A stretch of 64,000 bases of DNA from Sacculina carcini (taxonomy: Eukaryota > Arthropoda > Thecostraca > Sacculinidae). The notes under the pieces are model-generated. The model was given only the letters and a program-made list of their open reading frames with translations, made no database searches and had not been told where the DNA came from. Shown one piece after another: positions 32,934-43,549 of the stretch. The position numbers and the translations under genes were made by a program. The stretch's first letter is position 1; each line of letters begins with the position of its first letter. The stretch is from assembly GCA_916048095.2 (NCBI GenBank), contig OU696590.1, positions 4,941,052-5,005,051 of the forward strand, in the 5' to 3' direction.

Positions 32934-33182
32934 TGTGGCCAGTGACCCCGCTCGTCGTATTTTTAGATGGATATATGGCAGCGGCCAGTGTGTTGGCTAT
33001 CCATACTGACGTCACTGTGTGTATGAGTGTGTGTGTGATATTGTTTGTATGCCTGTGTGCATGTGCGTGTGTGTGAGTGTCACTGGACACAAGTTGCGTG
33101 GTACGTTCGTTCACCCTTCACTGTGTAATACATTCATTCGCTCATCAACCACGCCAGTGTTTGCATACGTCGTGCTGCTACA
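32934..33182 (+). repeat. Gypsy-1 3' LTR
   Basis: Direct repeat of 28571-28819, starting after a G-run and ending GCTGCTACA, followed by the ACGG duplication. Confidence 0.93.
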
Positions 33183-33189
33183 ACGGCGA

Positions 33190-33405
33190 AGTACGAACCG
33201 AATTCAAAATCAGTTGACCCGGTTTTAAACTTAGGCTGTTACATTAAACGACAGTTCAACAACACATTACATAAAAATGCAATACATTACACATTTATTA
33301 TTGATAATTTATAAAATAAAATCCAGATATTTGACCAATTTTTATTCATATAAAAATGACTGGACTTATGTAGAGATGCGACCTAAAAAACCGATGTTTA
33401 AAAAA
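33190..33405. other. Short AT-rich gap between two LTR elements
   Basis: No coding sequence or repeat was recognised. It ends in an A-run that is part of the LTR-2 target site. Confidence 0.5.
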
Positions 33406-33410
33406 AAAAC

Positions 33411-33873
33411 TGATGAAATGTATTGTAATGAGAAATAACGAAGTCACAAACAACAACAATATGATTTCAGAATACACCTGCACGTCCGTGTAGACAAGTC
33501 ACTCAATACTCCCCCGAAACCCACTTCACATTAAACGCAGTAACAACCACACGACACCATCTCATGCACGACACTCCCGATTCATGATCATATCGCTCCG
33601 TAATACGCATACACACAAACATACATACACATACATATACACACACACACTGCACGCGCCACTTCCTTGACCGAACCAGGCAACTGCATTTCACATATCG
33701 GTGCACCCGTACAACATTGACGCAGGGGGCGCAACTACTTGAAACCGCATCGCCCGCACTGCCTAGTGCACTGCCACGTGCAGGCTCGCTCAAAACTACA
33801 ATACTCGCATATACACAAATAATGTACAACGAAAGATACACAAATGTTTATATATACACATCACAAAACCACA
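33411..33873 (-). repeat. LTR-2 3' LTR
   Basis: In element orientation it runs TGTGGTTTTGTGATG to TTTCATCA. It is near-identical to 37501-37961 and includes a CA/TG-rich block (about 33610-33650). Confidence 0.93.
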
Positions 33874-33892
33874 CCCCCTCCTGATCTCAAGA

Positions 33893-36800
33893 TCACTCTG
33901 CAACATAAGTGTCCATCCAAATTGGAGGCCGCCGCTCTCTTCCGGATCGTCTAGGAAGTTGTTCTGTCGGTGAGTCCACTGTTGACAGTCGAACTTCATC
34001 GGAACGTTCACCCTCCTCGTCTGGTGGGACTTGCACAGGCCGAATATCCAAGATATGGCGCGGAATGCCATTCACCGAAATGTTATTGGGTGAGTAAACA
34101 TCCGTCACAACGCCCCGAGTCCACTGCGAAGTACATCGTGCATCCGCCGGCTTCACCCATACTTCTTCACCGATGCGAACGGAGCTGTCTTCACAGTGGT
34201 CAATAGCAACACCATCAACAAGTGTTATGTTACGCCAGTCGTAGCTGTACACGTTACGATGAGGCACCGAAGAATCATCAGTACCAAACCTCGGCGACAT
34301 GTTGTACCAGTATGCCGCGGTAGTTGGTGGAACACGACTTCTTTCAGCCAATGCCTTTATAAAGCGATGATGTCGCTCAACAATCCCATTACCGCTGGGG
34401 CGGTACGCAGCGCGAAAATACGGCTTCACTTTCCACCGCTCCAATAGTTCTCGCATCTCCTGCGAGCGAAACGCCCGCCCGTTGTCCATCAGCAGCTCAT
34501 GAGGCGGTCCTCGCTCACGAAATATTTCGTCCAGGTGCGTGCATACTTGTTGAGACGTCTCAGATCGTATTTCCCTCCTAATTGCGAACCTTCCTGGTCC
34601 ACTGTCCACAACTGTCAAATATTCCCGATGGCGGTAATGGGTGATGTCAATGGCTAGTCTATGCCATACTTTGTCCACGCTAAGGTGTCCAGCAACATGA
34701 GTCGACGGCGCAGGATCAATTGACTGACAACGTTCGCAACCTCTGACCACTCGCCGCACAGTCTCTCGTGATACACCAGGATCCACTCGCCGAGCCAAAT
34801 ACAAGGTTCTGTCCACACCCATGTGGTGCATGTTATGCATCTCTCTGATCTCATCCACAGTCGCTGCACACACATTCTCAGTTGCTTTACGACTACTCGA
34901 GAACTTTCCACGCTCAGACAACCACTCTTTTTTCACACGTGTCAGCTCGTCAGCTTTGTTCATCGTGGTGGGAACACTCGTAATGCTGACACTCAAGCCC
35001 AACTCTGTAATCAAATCACTCAGTACTCCTAGTCTTCGCTTGACCAATATTTCTGCTGCACCCTTCGTACGCACCCTTCTTTCCTTGTTTAGAACTGTGC
35101 CCACCCAGCCAGCCACCGTTGCAGAATCCGTGCGAATCTCGATCTCTACCAACTGCCACTTCACCGCCAGGTTCACGCCTTTCACAACGGCCTCCAATTC
35201 CGCTACGTTTATATGGTGCACATCGTCCTTCTTCCGTTGCCAGGTCGCGTCTTCAGCAATTTCTACATCGATCTCGACCGCTGCTCCGATTGCCAGGTTA
35301 CTCGCGTCACACCATACAACTCCCCGTCTTGTATTAGACACATGCCATCTACCACCCACTGGATCGTTTTTCTGCACTCTCTCTACCATTTCAAGCGTCA
35401 TTTGCAACACGTCCTCAGGAACCATTGCATCCCAGTCCACTCCATCAGCTCGGCGCTTTATGTGGCTGCACGCGATCCTTAGCCACCTGGCCACAGGGTA
35501 GTGTCCGATCAACTTCCCGCACAAAGAAAACAGCTGACGCTTGGTCAGTTGTTCGGTAACATCTGGAATACTGTTGCCTCTGCGGAACAACATACGACCA
35601 CTATTATCTTTCTGCAGTTTGAGACCCAGAACGGCACTTTCCTCTATTGACACCGGCTCCTTTGCTTCTAGGCCATATTTACTCAGATGAGCGACAACAT
35701 CTCTGCTAGACACAACCGATTCGCGTACTATAATATCATCTATGTATGAGTCCGTGCCTTTGTCGATGACTTCAGATTGACTCAATACTGTACGCACGAT
35801 ACGCGTCATCACTCTGGGTGCCGAGCACAGTCCAAATCCCAACCGCGTCAAACAGTACACCTTACCGTTATATTTGACAAGCTGATGTTTCCACAATTTT
35901 GGCACCACATGCACCTGAAGGTACGCAGCCTTCAGATCAACCAGGGAGGCGGGCCCATCAATGCGTCTCCACTCTCTCAATTTCTCGCCACAAACATCTA
36001 CGTAGTCATCGCCCGTATGGCTGCTCACAAACTCGTTCAGTTCTCGAAAATCGAGCACTGGGCGCACCTTGTTTTTTGTTGGCTGAACCACCGCTAGCAG
36101 TGGCAACACACCCTTGCAATTAGAATTATTCCACGGAACAAGAATTCCTTCTGTGATCCAACGCTGAACCTCTGCATCAAATTAATCGCGAATATCATCT
36201 GTCACCGTCTGTTTATAACATCCGACTGTTTTTGACAACATAGGCTCGTCTCCTGTCACTATCCACTCAATCTCCCACTTATTGCCATCAAAAACAGCAG
36301 TGAAATCAGGATCGGTTATTTCTAGCTTCTCATTTGTGGAGCTATCAACTTCCTCACACTGACCACAAGACACATCACTGCTTGCACTCGCGACACAATT
36401 ATCTACACCAAATTCCACTTTGGAACCACATACAAAAACACCGCCAAGTTTGTCAATAATATTCATCCCAATCACTATGTCTACGTCACCCACAATACTG
36501 TCAACAACTACAGCACGCACACTCATTTGCTTACCAGACACTTCAATATTAATCCAAGCAGTACCCCGACACTTAACTTTCCGCCCATCGAACGCCGTCA
36601 TCAAACTACTGCCCTCAATATTTTCCACCAAATTAGAACGCACAACGGCCCCTGAGCAGCCCGTGTCAACCAAGGCATGCACAGTCTCACCTGATAGTCT
36701 CGCTTCGATGATCGGCAGTGTACTTGGCGCCTTCAGTGAGTCGTCGGAGTGACTGCTGGCGCACCAGTCACTCCTGCACCGTTTCCCTGCCGGCACTGTC

Positions 36801-36895
36801 TGGAGATATGTCCTCTTTGTCCGCATGTGTAGCATATAACGGACTCCCGCCTCGGACAAGCTCGTGACATATGCGGGCCGCCGCATACGAAGCAC
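33893..36895 (-). pseudogene. LTR-2 pol (PR-RT-RH-IN) with one stop
   Basis: The minus-strand frame is open from before Met 36895 to the stop at 33893, except for a TAA at 36182-36184. The protease has ALVDTGCSGAVV and VIGMNIIDKLGG. After the stop come FDAEVQRWITEGILVPWN and the RT, with DFRELNEFVSSHTGDDYVDV, LVDLKAAYLQVHVV and SYIDDIIV. RNase H has VWCDASNLAIGAA and INVAELEAV. Integrase has HNMHHMGVDRT, CERCQSIDPAP, LAIDITHY, LLMDNGRAF and GNGIVERHHR. Pol overlaps the end of gag by about 160 bp in another frame. It would process, copy and integrate the element; the stop separates protease from RT. Confidence 0.9.
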
Positions 36896-37476
36896 CGACC
36901 CCTGAATTGCGGACTTCTCTTCTCGCTGTCTGGATGACTACGGTCATGAATTGCTGCTGGCGCTGCTGCAGCAGCCGCGACCGGTCCGTCGTTCTTAGTC
37001 AGCACACGAGCGTGATTTATTAGCACCGACATTTGCATTGTGTGCACGTTCTCCATTCTCTGCAAACTCGATCTGATATGTCTGGGGAAGCCATTCACAA
37101 ATTGCAGTCGGCAAATATTGGCCAGTGCTTCTCCGTGAAAATTCGCCAACCCAGCAAGTCGTCGGATTTCGGTGGCGAACACATGCATTGATTCACCGTG
37201 CCACCTCTTTTCGGACAGCTTACCAAATGCATCAAACGAATCATCACTGTAGGCTGTTTTCAGGGCACTCTCAATCTTCTCAGCACTCTCCTGATCACAC
37301 TCGTCCATCTCCAAGAACAACGCCAGAGCATCACCTTCAAGATGCAGAGAAATAAAGCTGGCGACATCTTCCACCTTCTTCAGTCTGGCTACGAGTCTGG
37401 CTTTTGTGAACCACGCCACGACGTCTCCATCACCATTGAACGACCGCATTGCACAATCGTTGTTCATCGCTGACAT
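36733..37476 (-). CDS. LTR-2 gag
   Basis: A 247-residue gag on the minus strand from ATG 37476, chosen because it lies 10 nt after the primer site. The N-terminus has MRSFNGDGDVVAWFTKARL, and the central part has IRRLAGLANFHGEALANICR. Two zinc knuckles follow: CFVCGGPHMSRACPRR and CYTCGQRGHISRQCRQ, both of CCHC type. It ends at 36733 inside the pol frame, so pol expression requires a frameshift. No stops are present. Confidence 0.92.
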   Translation of the reverse strand: MSAMNNDCAMRSFNGDGDVVAWFTKARLVARLKKVEDVASFISLHLEGDALALFLEMDECDQESAEKIESALKTAYSDDSFDAFGKLSEKRWHGESMHVFATEIRRLAGLANFHGEALANICRLQFVNGFPRHIRSSLQRMENVHTMQMSVLINHARVLTKNDGPVAAAAAAPAAIHDRSHPDSEKRSPQFRGRCFVCGGPHMSRACPRRESVICYTCGQRGHISRQCRQGNGAGVTGAPAVTPTTH

Positions 37477-37486
37477 GATGCTGAAT

Positions 37487-37498
37487 GGCCGGTTAGCT
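37487..37498 (-). other. LTR-2 primer site matching the 5' end of tRNA-Ile
   Basis: The plus strand reads GGCCGGTTAGCT, two bases from the LTR at 37501. On the element's sense strand this is the complement of the first 12 nt of an animal tRNA-Ile(AAU) (GGCCGGUUAGCU). No TGG-type conventional site is adjacent to the LTR. Confidence 0.65.
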
Positions 37499-37500
37499 TG

Positions 37501-37961
37501 TGATGAAATGTATTGTAATGAGAAATAACGAAGTCACAAACAACAACAATATGATTTCACAATACACCTGCACGCCCGTGTAGACAAGTCACTCAATACT
37601 CCCCCGAAACCCACTTCACATTAAACGCAGTAACAACCACACGACACCATCTCATGCACGACACTCCCGATTCATGATCATATCGCTCCGTAATACGCAT
37701 ACACACAAACATACATACACATACATATACACACACACTGCACGCGCCACTTCCTTGACCGAACCAGGCAACTGCATTTCACATATCGGTGCACCCGTAC
37801 AACATTGACGCAGGGGGCGCAACTACTTGAAACCGCATCGCCCGCACTGCCTAGTGCACTGCCACGTGCAGGCTCGCTCAAAACTACAATACTCGCATAT
37901 ACACAAATAATGTACAACGAAAGATACACAAATGTTTATATATACACATCACAAAACCACA
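37501..37961 (-). repeat. LTR-2 5' LTR
   Basis: Upstream LTR in element orientation; the direct partner of 33411-33873, followed by the AAAAC duplication. Confidence 0.93.
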
Positions 37962-38157
37962 AAAACATTTTGCCACAAAAAACCTCGACCAAAAAATCAC
38001 GTTTTTTGGGTTTTTTCAAGAGTCATTCAAATAATTCAAACTATAGAGATTATATATTTTGGATGTTAAATGAATTATCCAATTCGGCCCGAAAGGCCGA
38101 AATGATGGTAATTTTTTTGCACTGCACTGATTGCAAATAGTCTAAATGTCTGTTTGT

Positions 38158-38445
38158 ACCCTATCTCCTCCTAAACCACCGGACCGATTTCGATGAAACT
38201 TGGTTCGCGGGGGTAAAACGGATGCGAGAAGGTCATAGGCTAGGATTTGTTGACCTCCGATGTCATTTTCAAGGTCATTGAGGTCATTTGTGTCTGTTTA
38301 CCCTATCTCCTCCTAAGCCACTACCGATTTTGATGAAACTTGGTCCCTAGTGGAAAAATGGATGCAAGAAGTTCATAGGCTAGGTTTTGTTGACCTCTGA
38401 GGTGATTTTCAAGGTCATTGAGGTCATTTGTGTCCGTTTACCCTA
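38158..38445. repeat. Two 142-bp tandem units
   Basis: Units start at 38158 and 38300 (ACCCTATCTCCTCC), each containing CCGATTT.GATGAAACTTGG and GGTCATTGAGGTCATTTGTG. A third unit begins at 38440 and is cut off where Gypsy-3 integrase sequence starts. The sequence resembles dispersed repeats seen in arthropod and other invertebrate genomes, but I cannot name the family. Confidence 0.75.
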
Positions 38446-40425
38446 CTTCGCTGTTGCTTCTACTCCGGGATGTGCCAGCTCGTGTAGGGTCTTGGTGTAC
38501 AGTCGACGCAAGTCTGTGGGCAGTACCGGTCGTGGTGTGCCAGTGGACACATCGCACAATAGCGAGTCCTGGCCAAACTGCACATTCTGGAGCTGTAGGG
38601 AGCCTGGGGAATTGCGAAGTGAAGAAAGCGACGAGTCTTCGGCTTGTGCCGCTGCCAGTGAGGCAAAATCATCCGTGCGGATGACGGGCGCAGTGATAGC
38701 TGCTGTCGTGCGCGATAAAGCGTCGGCCACCTGGTTCTTAGCACCCGGGATCTGACCTATGTCAGACACGAACTGGCTGACGAAGTCTAGATGTCTCATC
38801 TCTCGTGGCGCGTACTTGTCGGAGTTGGAAGGCAATGTGTGTACCAGTGGACGATGGTCTGTAAAGACGATGACATTTCGTCCTTCGATCGTGTGCCTGA
38901 AGTGACGCACGGCCAGAAAAACGCACAGCAGTTCTCTGCCGAAGGTGCTATATTTTTGCTCGGTTTTTGACAGAGTTTTTGAAAAGTATCCGAGAGGCTG
39001 CCAGTCGTCATGCACATGCTGCTGTAATACGGCTCCGACGCCGGAATCGGATGCGTCAACGTGAAGGCTAAGCTCGGACCTCGGTATTTGGTGCACAAAC
39101 ATGGCGGATGTTGTCAGAGTTTGCTTGACGTCGTCGAAATTTCTGTTGGTGTCCGCACACCATTCAACAGGTGCCGCGTTGGGTATGACACGTTGGTAGT
39201 ACGCTATCATCCCGAGAAAACGGCGGAGCTGCGATTGCGTTTTCGGTTTTGGAAAGGTCTGGATTGCGGTCACTTTGTCTTCGAGGGGAAGAACTCCATC
39301 GGCAGTCACTTGATGGCCCAGGAATCGCATTGAATGGACCCCAATGACGCACTTGTCAACATTGACGACCAGACCATACTGCTCCAGACGAGACAAGATA
39401 GTTGTGAGCAGGCGTTCGTGCTGATCGTGAGAACTCGATGCGAGCAGCAAGTCGTCCAAATATCAGAATACGCCGTTGATATCGCACAGAACACCGTCCA
39501 TAAAACGCTGAAACGTCTGCCCGGCGTTCCTCAAGCCAAACGGCATGCGTACATACTCGTAGAGGCCAAATGGTGTCGTGATTGCCGTTTTGGGGATATC
39601 GGCCGGCTCGACGGGAATCTGGTGGTAGGCTCTCACCAGATCAAGACTGGAGAACACCTTGCAGCCGTGAAGCTTAGCTGAAAAATCTCGCAGGTACGGC
39701 AGCGGGTATTGATCGGGCACGGTGCGGTTATTCAAGGCGCGATAATCTCCGCATGGTCTGAAATCACCGTTTGATTTCGGGGCTAAGTGAAGTGCTGATG
39801 CCCACGCGCTGTTTGATGGACGCAAAATGCCGAGTTTCAGCATTTTGTCAATTTCACGCTTTGCGATGCTGGCTTTTTCAAGCTCTAGACGACGTGGGCG
39901 ACAGAAAACCGGCGGTCCGTGCGTGATAATGTGGTGAGTTACGTCATGTTTCACCGCCACGGGACCCGTCGGCGCTGTTGTCACCGCCTTGAATCGCTGC
40001 ATGGTTTGTTCGTACCGCGAAATTGTCGCAACACGAATGCCGACTGAACAAATCGTCGACGTTCTTGCCGATGTGCAAACGTTGCCTCGGTGTAACAGGC
40101 GCTTGTTACGCAAGTCGATCAGGATGTGGTGCGCGTGCAGAAAATCAGCTCCGATGATCGCCATGTTGACTTGAGCAGCTACGAAATTCCATCGAATCTT
40201 TTCATTGTTTTCAAAGCGGATGGTGATGCTGCGCTTGCCGTAAACTCGAATTTCGGATCCGTTTGCGGCGGTGAGTCGCTGTGTCGTCGGTGTCAGGTTT
40301 TGCTTGAGGTGCGGCGTCGGTGGTACCACACTCACTTGAGCGCCAGTATCCACAAGATACTTTGTTCCGCTGGTCTTGTCACTAATGAAGAGCAGCGCGC
40401 GTCGGTAGAGCAGCCTCCCAAGCAT
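38443..40425 (-). pseudogene. Gypsy-3 pol (PR-RT-RH, truncated) with one stop
   Basis: The minus-strand frame starts near 40425. The protease has [13 protein letters not shown] and [14 protein letters not shown] has [19 protein letters not shown] and [23 protein letters not shown] at 39463-39465 sits immediately before YLDDLLLA (39462 downward), so catalytic YLDD can be reached only by readthrough. RNase H has LHVDASDSGVGAVLQQ, and NQVADALSR near the end. Sequence stops at HELAHPGVEATAK (38443), the HH start of the integrase zinc region. Gag lies in another frame. Confidence 0.9.
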
Positions 40426-40447
40426 TGCGCTACATGCTGGGGCCCGT

Positions 40448-41410
40448 CTAGTTTAAATACCAAGAGCAAGGTAGTCTGCAGCGACGCGCGGCCGCGCCAA
40501 ACTGCTCGTGGTACCAGCAGAGAGTTGATGGTGGCTGGACGTACGTTTGTGCAGGTGAGTGTGTTCGTGCTGGCTGATCTCGTCGTGTAGATGGCGACTG
40601 CTGACGAACAGATCGGCGTATTGTCGATCTTGCGCGGCTCTCACTCCTTGTGGCGAATCGTGGCTCGCGCTCTGTCGATCTCGCGGCCAGTGCGGACTCA
40701 AGGCGTCTGTTGGTCAATTCGAACTGTTGGACTGTGTCCACCAGCGAAGTTACAGCTTGGCACAAATCGCTGCGACCGTTGTCCGTACTCTCTTGAGCGT
40801 GTAGCACTGACTGCACATGTTTGGCTGCTAGTTGTGGCGTATTCATGCCGCTGGCTTCCATGTAACGGTCAGCAGCTCCGGCCAGCACGTCGAGAGGGGT
40901 AGTCGCAGGCAGTAGGGACAAGGCCGCTCGTGCTGCCTGTGGGAATCTCTGCAAAAATAGTGTCCTGGGCAGGCCTGAGTCTGCAGGTACGTTGCCGGCG
41001 ATCAACAGTTCGTGTCGCATAGACCGTAGAAGAGTCGTCGGTTTTTGGTCGCCGAGCTGCTTCTTTGAAAGCATTGCTTCAAGGCGACTGGCGTGTGATT
41101 GAGCCTGACGTTCCTGCAGGGCCGTGATGAGAACGGAGAACGATTTGGGCTCGCGCAAAACATCACGGACCTGTGTGGCGATGTGTGCTGGCAAGTTGGC
41201 GACCACCAACTTGAAACGCGTTTCGTCGTTGTCGATGCCGGCGACATCGAAAGCACACTCGACCTGGAACAGCCAAACTTCCGGGTCTTTAGGTAGAAAC
41301 GTTGGCAGTCTGAAAGTCGTTGCTGGCCTGCAAGGCTGGGACGATTGCGCGCTGGCGATCTGCGTGTCAGTGGCCGTGTTCAACTCGGGGTCACCAGTGT
41401 TGGTAGACAT
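40448..41410 (-). CDS. Gypsy-3 gag
   Basis: A 320-residue gag on the minus strand from ATG 41410. The capsid-like part has [20 protein letters not shown] and [18 protein letters not shown]. An Arg/Ser-rich linker is followed by the atypical zinc-knuckle region [18 protein letters not shown], common in Gypsy elements of this clade. The frame is intact and ends at 40448, 23 bp from the first Met of pol. It packages element RNA. Confidence 0.9.
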   Translation of the reverse strand: MSTNTGDPELNTATDTQIASAQSSQPCRPATTFRLPTFLPKDPEVWLFQVECAFDVAGIDNDETRFKLVVANLPAHIATQVRDVLREPKSFSVLITALQERQAQSHASRLEAMLSKKQLGDQKPTTLLRSMRHELLIAGNVPADSGLPRTLFLQRFPQAARAALSLLPATTPLDVLAGAADRYMEASGMNTPQLAAKHVQSVLHAQESTDNGRSDLCQAVTSLVDTVQQFELTNRRLESALAARSTEREPRFATRSESRARSTIRRSVRQQSPSTRRDQPARTHSPAQTYVQPPSTLCWYHEQFGAAARRCRLPCSWYLN

Positions 41411-41414
41411 TGCT

Positions 41415-42900
41415 ACGCCAAAGTTGACAAACCGCGATTGTCAACGACACCGGAAACGCTCTGTCTATTGCGTTAAATTCGCTTAGTCTTTACAAAGACT
41501 GGACAATGCGTTGAATTCGCAACTGACAATTCACCTTTAAAAAGACGGTGTAAATGATTCGCTATTTAAATGCTCTTAAAAAGCAGCTTGATATATTTGG
41601 CCGATTAGCAGAAAACGCGAGTTTTCCCGAACGCTATATTGTCGCCGTCCGCAAACAATACAAATAGTCGTCGATGACACACACAGATCGACGATACACA
41701 CGGGTTGATGATACAAACAGCAAAAATGAGCGAGTCGAATAGGGCGAGATCTTGAGGCACTTAACAGCGAGCGATGAGCGGTCCCTCACAGCGCTCTGAG
41801 CGTGCCTAAGTGTATTTCGGATTTATTTCAGTATTGGACAATGAGCGCGCTCACCGGAAGTTGTCCGATACTCACATAAATCCGCGCTGCATGGGTCTAC
41901 TTGCGCAATACGCAGAATGCTATGTTTTACAGGGAACGCGACGCGAGATAACAATTGCACACATAAAGCAATGGACAATACACTCAATAACATATACATG
42001 CAATAACGTACGTGCCGCAAATATAGACATGTATGCTTGTGCGTTTATATAGTGATATTAAATTAAACATTAATACATCATAACACACATATAAATATAA
42101 ATAACAGTGCACCTTTAAAACAACACAATACATTAATTACCATGACACGTGAACAAATAAGTGAAATATGCAAACGTGCAGCGCCTACAGTTTAACCAGC
42201 CGCTTATACCAGTAGGCTACTTGCTATACAAAAGGTATTTGAACGCACATCAATCAAATCTATCTTCCATAGAGACTGTTCTAGAAAGTGTGGCGTTTGG
42301 GTAGCCACGGAACAACACAAGTTGATAACGTGAGTGCTTTGGACCGACTGTATTTACAAGTACAGACATAACAGGACAGGACGATCGGACACACGCACTA
42401 ACAAGCTCACGCACACATGGTCCTGCAACACATACACAATGACACGGACAAACATGACACACAGACATACAGACAAACAGGCGTACACACCGCTGGTAGG
42501 GTCACGAGGTGGCGCGAGACGAAATTCGTGTGGCACCACAAAAGCATTGTTTCATTAAAAAAGCGTTAGTTTAAATACACGTTTGTCAAAAGACACTTGG
42601 CCAACCAATTAACTTGTCTTGTTCTGCTGTCAACATTTTCTGATTCTGTACATTAATAAAACGAATTTAAAACCAGCTTGAAAAACATCATTGCATTTTT
42701 TTGTACAAAGCATGGTTTCTTTGAAAAAAACACATGATTACTGAATGAATTTGTTTAATTAGGTGACAAATTATTTCAAATATCCACATCATCTTTAAAA
42801 ACATGGGTTTTCTCAATGAAAAACCCTATACCACCGGACCCGCATGCACTTTCAAACAGTCCCCTGGGACATTTATTGATAAATATTTTTGTTTTTTATA
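41415..42900. other. Non-coding: probable Gypsy-3 5' LTR/leader and LTR-5 5' region
   Basis: No coding sequence. The part up to about 42191 is probably Gypsy-3 leader and 5' LTR. The part directly before 42927 is probably the 5' LTR of LTR-5, ending TTACA at 42926. Neither outer boundary can be confirmed because the partner LTRs are missing. Confidence 0.4.
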
Positions 42901-42926
42901 CTTGTAGTTATTGCGTTCACATTACA

Positions 42927-42938
42927 AGCTATTTCGGC
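42927..42938 (+). other. LTR-5 primer site matching the 5' end of tRNA-Phe
   Basis: AGCTATTTCGGC directly follows the presumed LTR end (TTACA). It is the exact complement of the first 12 nt of eukaryotic tRNA-Phe. The same 12 bases flank the LTR of LTR-4. The gag ATG is 8 nt further on. Confidence 0.7.
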
Positions 42939-42946
42939 ACTTAGAT

Positions 42947-43022
42947 ATGGCGAAACTGAAGCTGCATGACATTGTACGGCCGTTTACGGGAGCCAGGATG
43001 TCGTGCAATGTATCGACAACTA
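42947..43022 (+). pseudogene. LTR-5 gag, N-terminal part
   Basis: It begins MAKLKLHDIVRPFTG, equivalent to the RSFNGDGDVVAWF start of the LTR-2 gag. Two probable single-base deletions occur in the following 35 bases. The frame is cut at 43022 by the LTR-4 insertion and resumes at 47811. Confidence 0.75.
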
Positions 43023-43526
43023 TGTGGTTTGATGTCCATTTTTACACCACGAAAACAAAACTACCTTGTAAAATGATGAACTCTATTGATGCGGACAACA
43101 AATATGATTTAACAACAACAAGATGAAAACTCACACTTACACAGTAGAGCAATAATCTCTCTCTAGGCTGGCATAAATTATATCCACACAAACAGCACAC
43201 AGAAGACTACCCCGACCAGTCCACACATAACCACACAACGCACGATGAGCACTACCACACCACTCCCGTCATTACATACGAGCCGCTAACACCAGTACAC
43301 GCTGCATACCAACATACAAACACGAAGTAGAATCACACGCATAAATACAGTGACGCACATACACACACACACACACAAGTCTACGCTCAGTCACACACAG
43401 GTACACACACAAGTCTACGCTCGCAGGCGCACACGCTCTCCTACACTCACGCTCAACTCAGCAAACGCATTCACACCCACATTCATTCCTTCGCACAGCG
43501 TTCAATTTCTGACCAACAATACCACA
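43023..43526 (-). repeat. LTR-4 3' LTR
   Basis: 504 bp, TGTGG...CCACA ends, near-identical to 47307-47810, with a CA-rich block near 43355-43420. Confidence 0.95.
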
Positions 43527-43549
43527 CTCCCCCTTGATCTCAAGATCAA

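Larger units (their letters stand above)
28571..33182 (+). mobile_element. Gypsy-1: nearly complete Ty3/Gypsy LTR retrotransposon
   Basis: Two direct LTRs of about 249 bp flank gag and pol in the plus orientation. The target duplication is ACGG (28567-28570 and 33183-33186). The primer site TGGTGACCCCGAC starts at 28822, two bases after the 5' LTR, and is of the conventional tRNA 3'-end type. A polypurine G-run (32921-32931) precedes the 3' LTR. The LTRs differ at about seven positions, so the insertion is fairly recent. Only one stop in gag damages it. A 3' fragment of the same family lies inverted at 53658-54735. Confidence 0.95.
33411..37961 (-). mobile_element. LTR-2: complete LTR retrotransposon (minus strand)
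   Basis: Direct LTRs of 463 and 461 bp (33411-33873 and 37501-37961) differ by two substitutions and a 2-bp indel. A 5-bp target duplication AAAAC lies at 33406-33410 and 37962-37966. On the minus strand the order is LTR, primer site, gag, pol, purine tract (AGGAGGGGG, 33874-33882), LTR. The RT/RNase H/IN order is Gypsy-like, but the RT has an unusual RLGFGLCSAPRVMTR palm. The same lineage is seen in LTR-4 and LTR-5. One stop in pol is the only obvious damage. Confidence 0.93.
38443..42191 (-). mobile_element. Gypsy-3: 3'-truncated Ty3/Gypsy retrotransposon
   Basis: The minus-strand gag and pol end abruptly in the N-terminal integrase region, where the 142-bp repeat begins, so IN and the 3' LTR are gone. 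A 5' LTR should lie between 41420 and about 42191. TGTAGGCGCTGCACG (minus strand, from 42191) is a candidate LTR start, but without a second LTR this is unproven. The coding parts are otherwise well preserved. The fragment at 2170-2870 is an older relative. Confidence 0.82.

Noticed and set aside
34821..35501. 226-codon plus-strand frame
   Set aside because: Antisense shadow of LTR-2 RNase H/integrase. Similar plus-strand frames across 33900-37470 and 43660-46960 were dropped.
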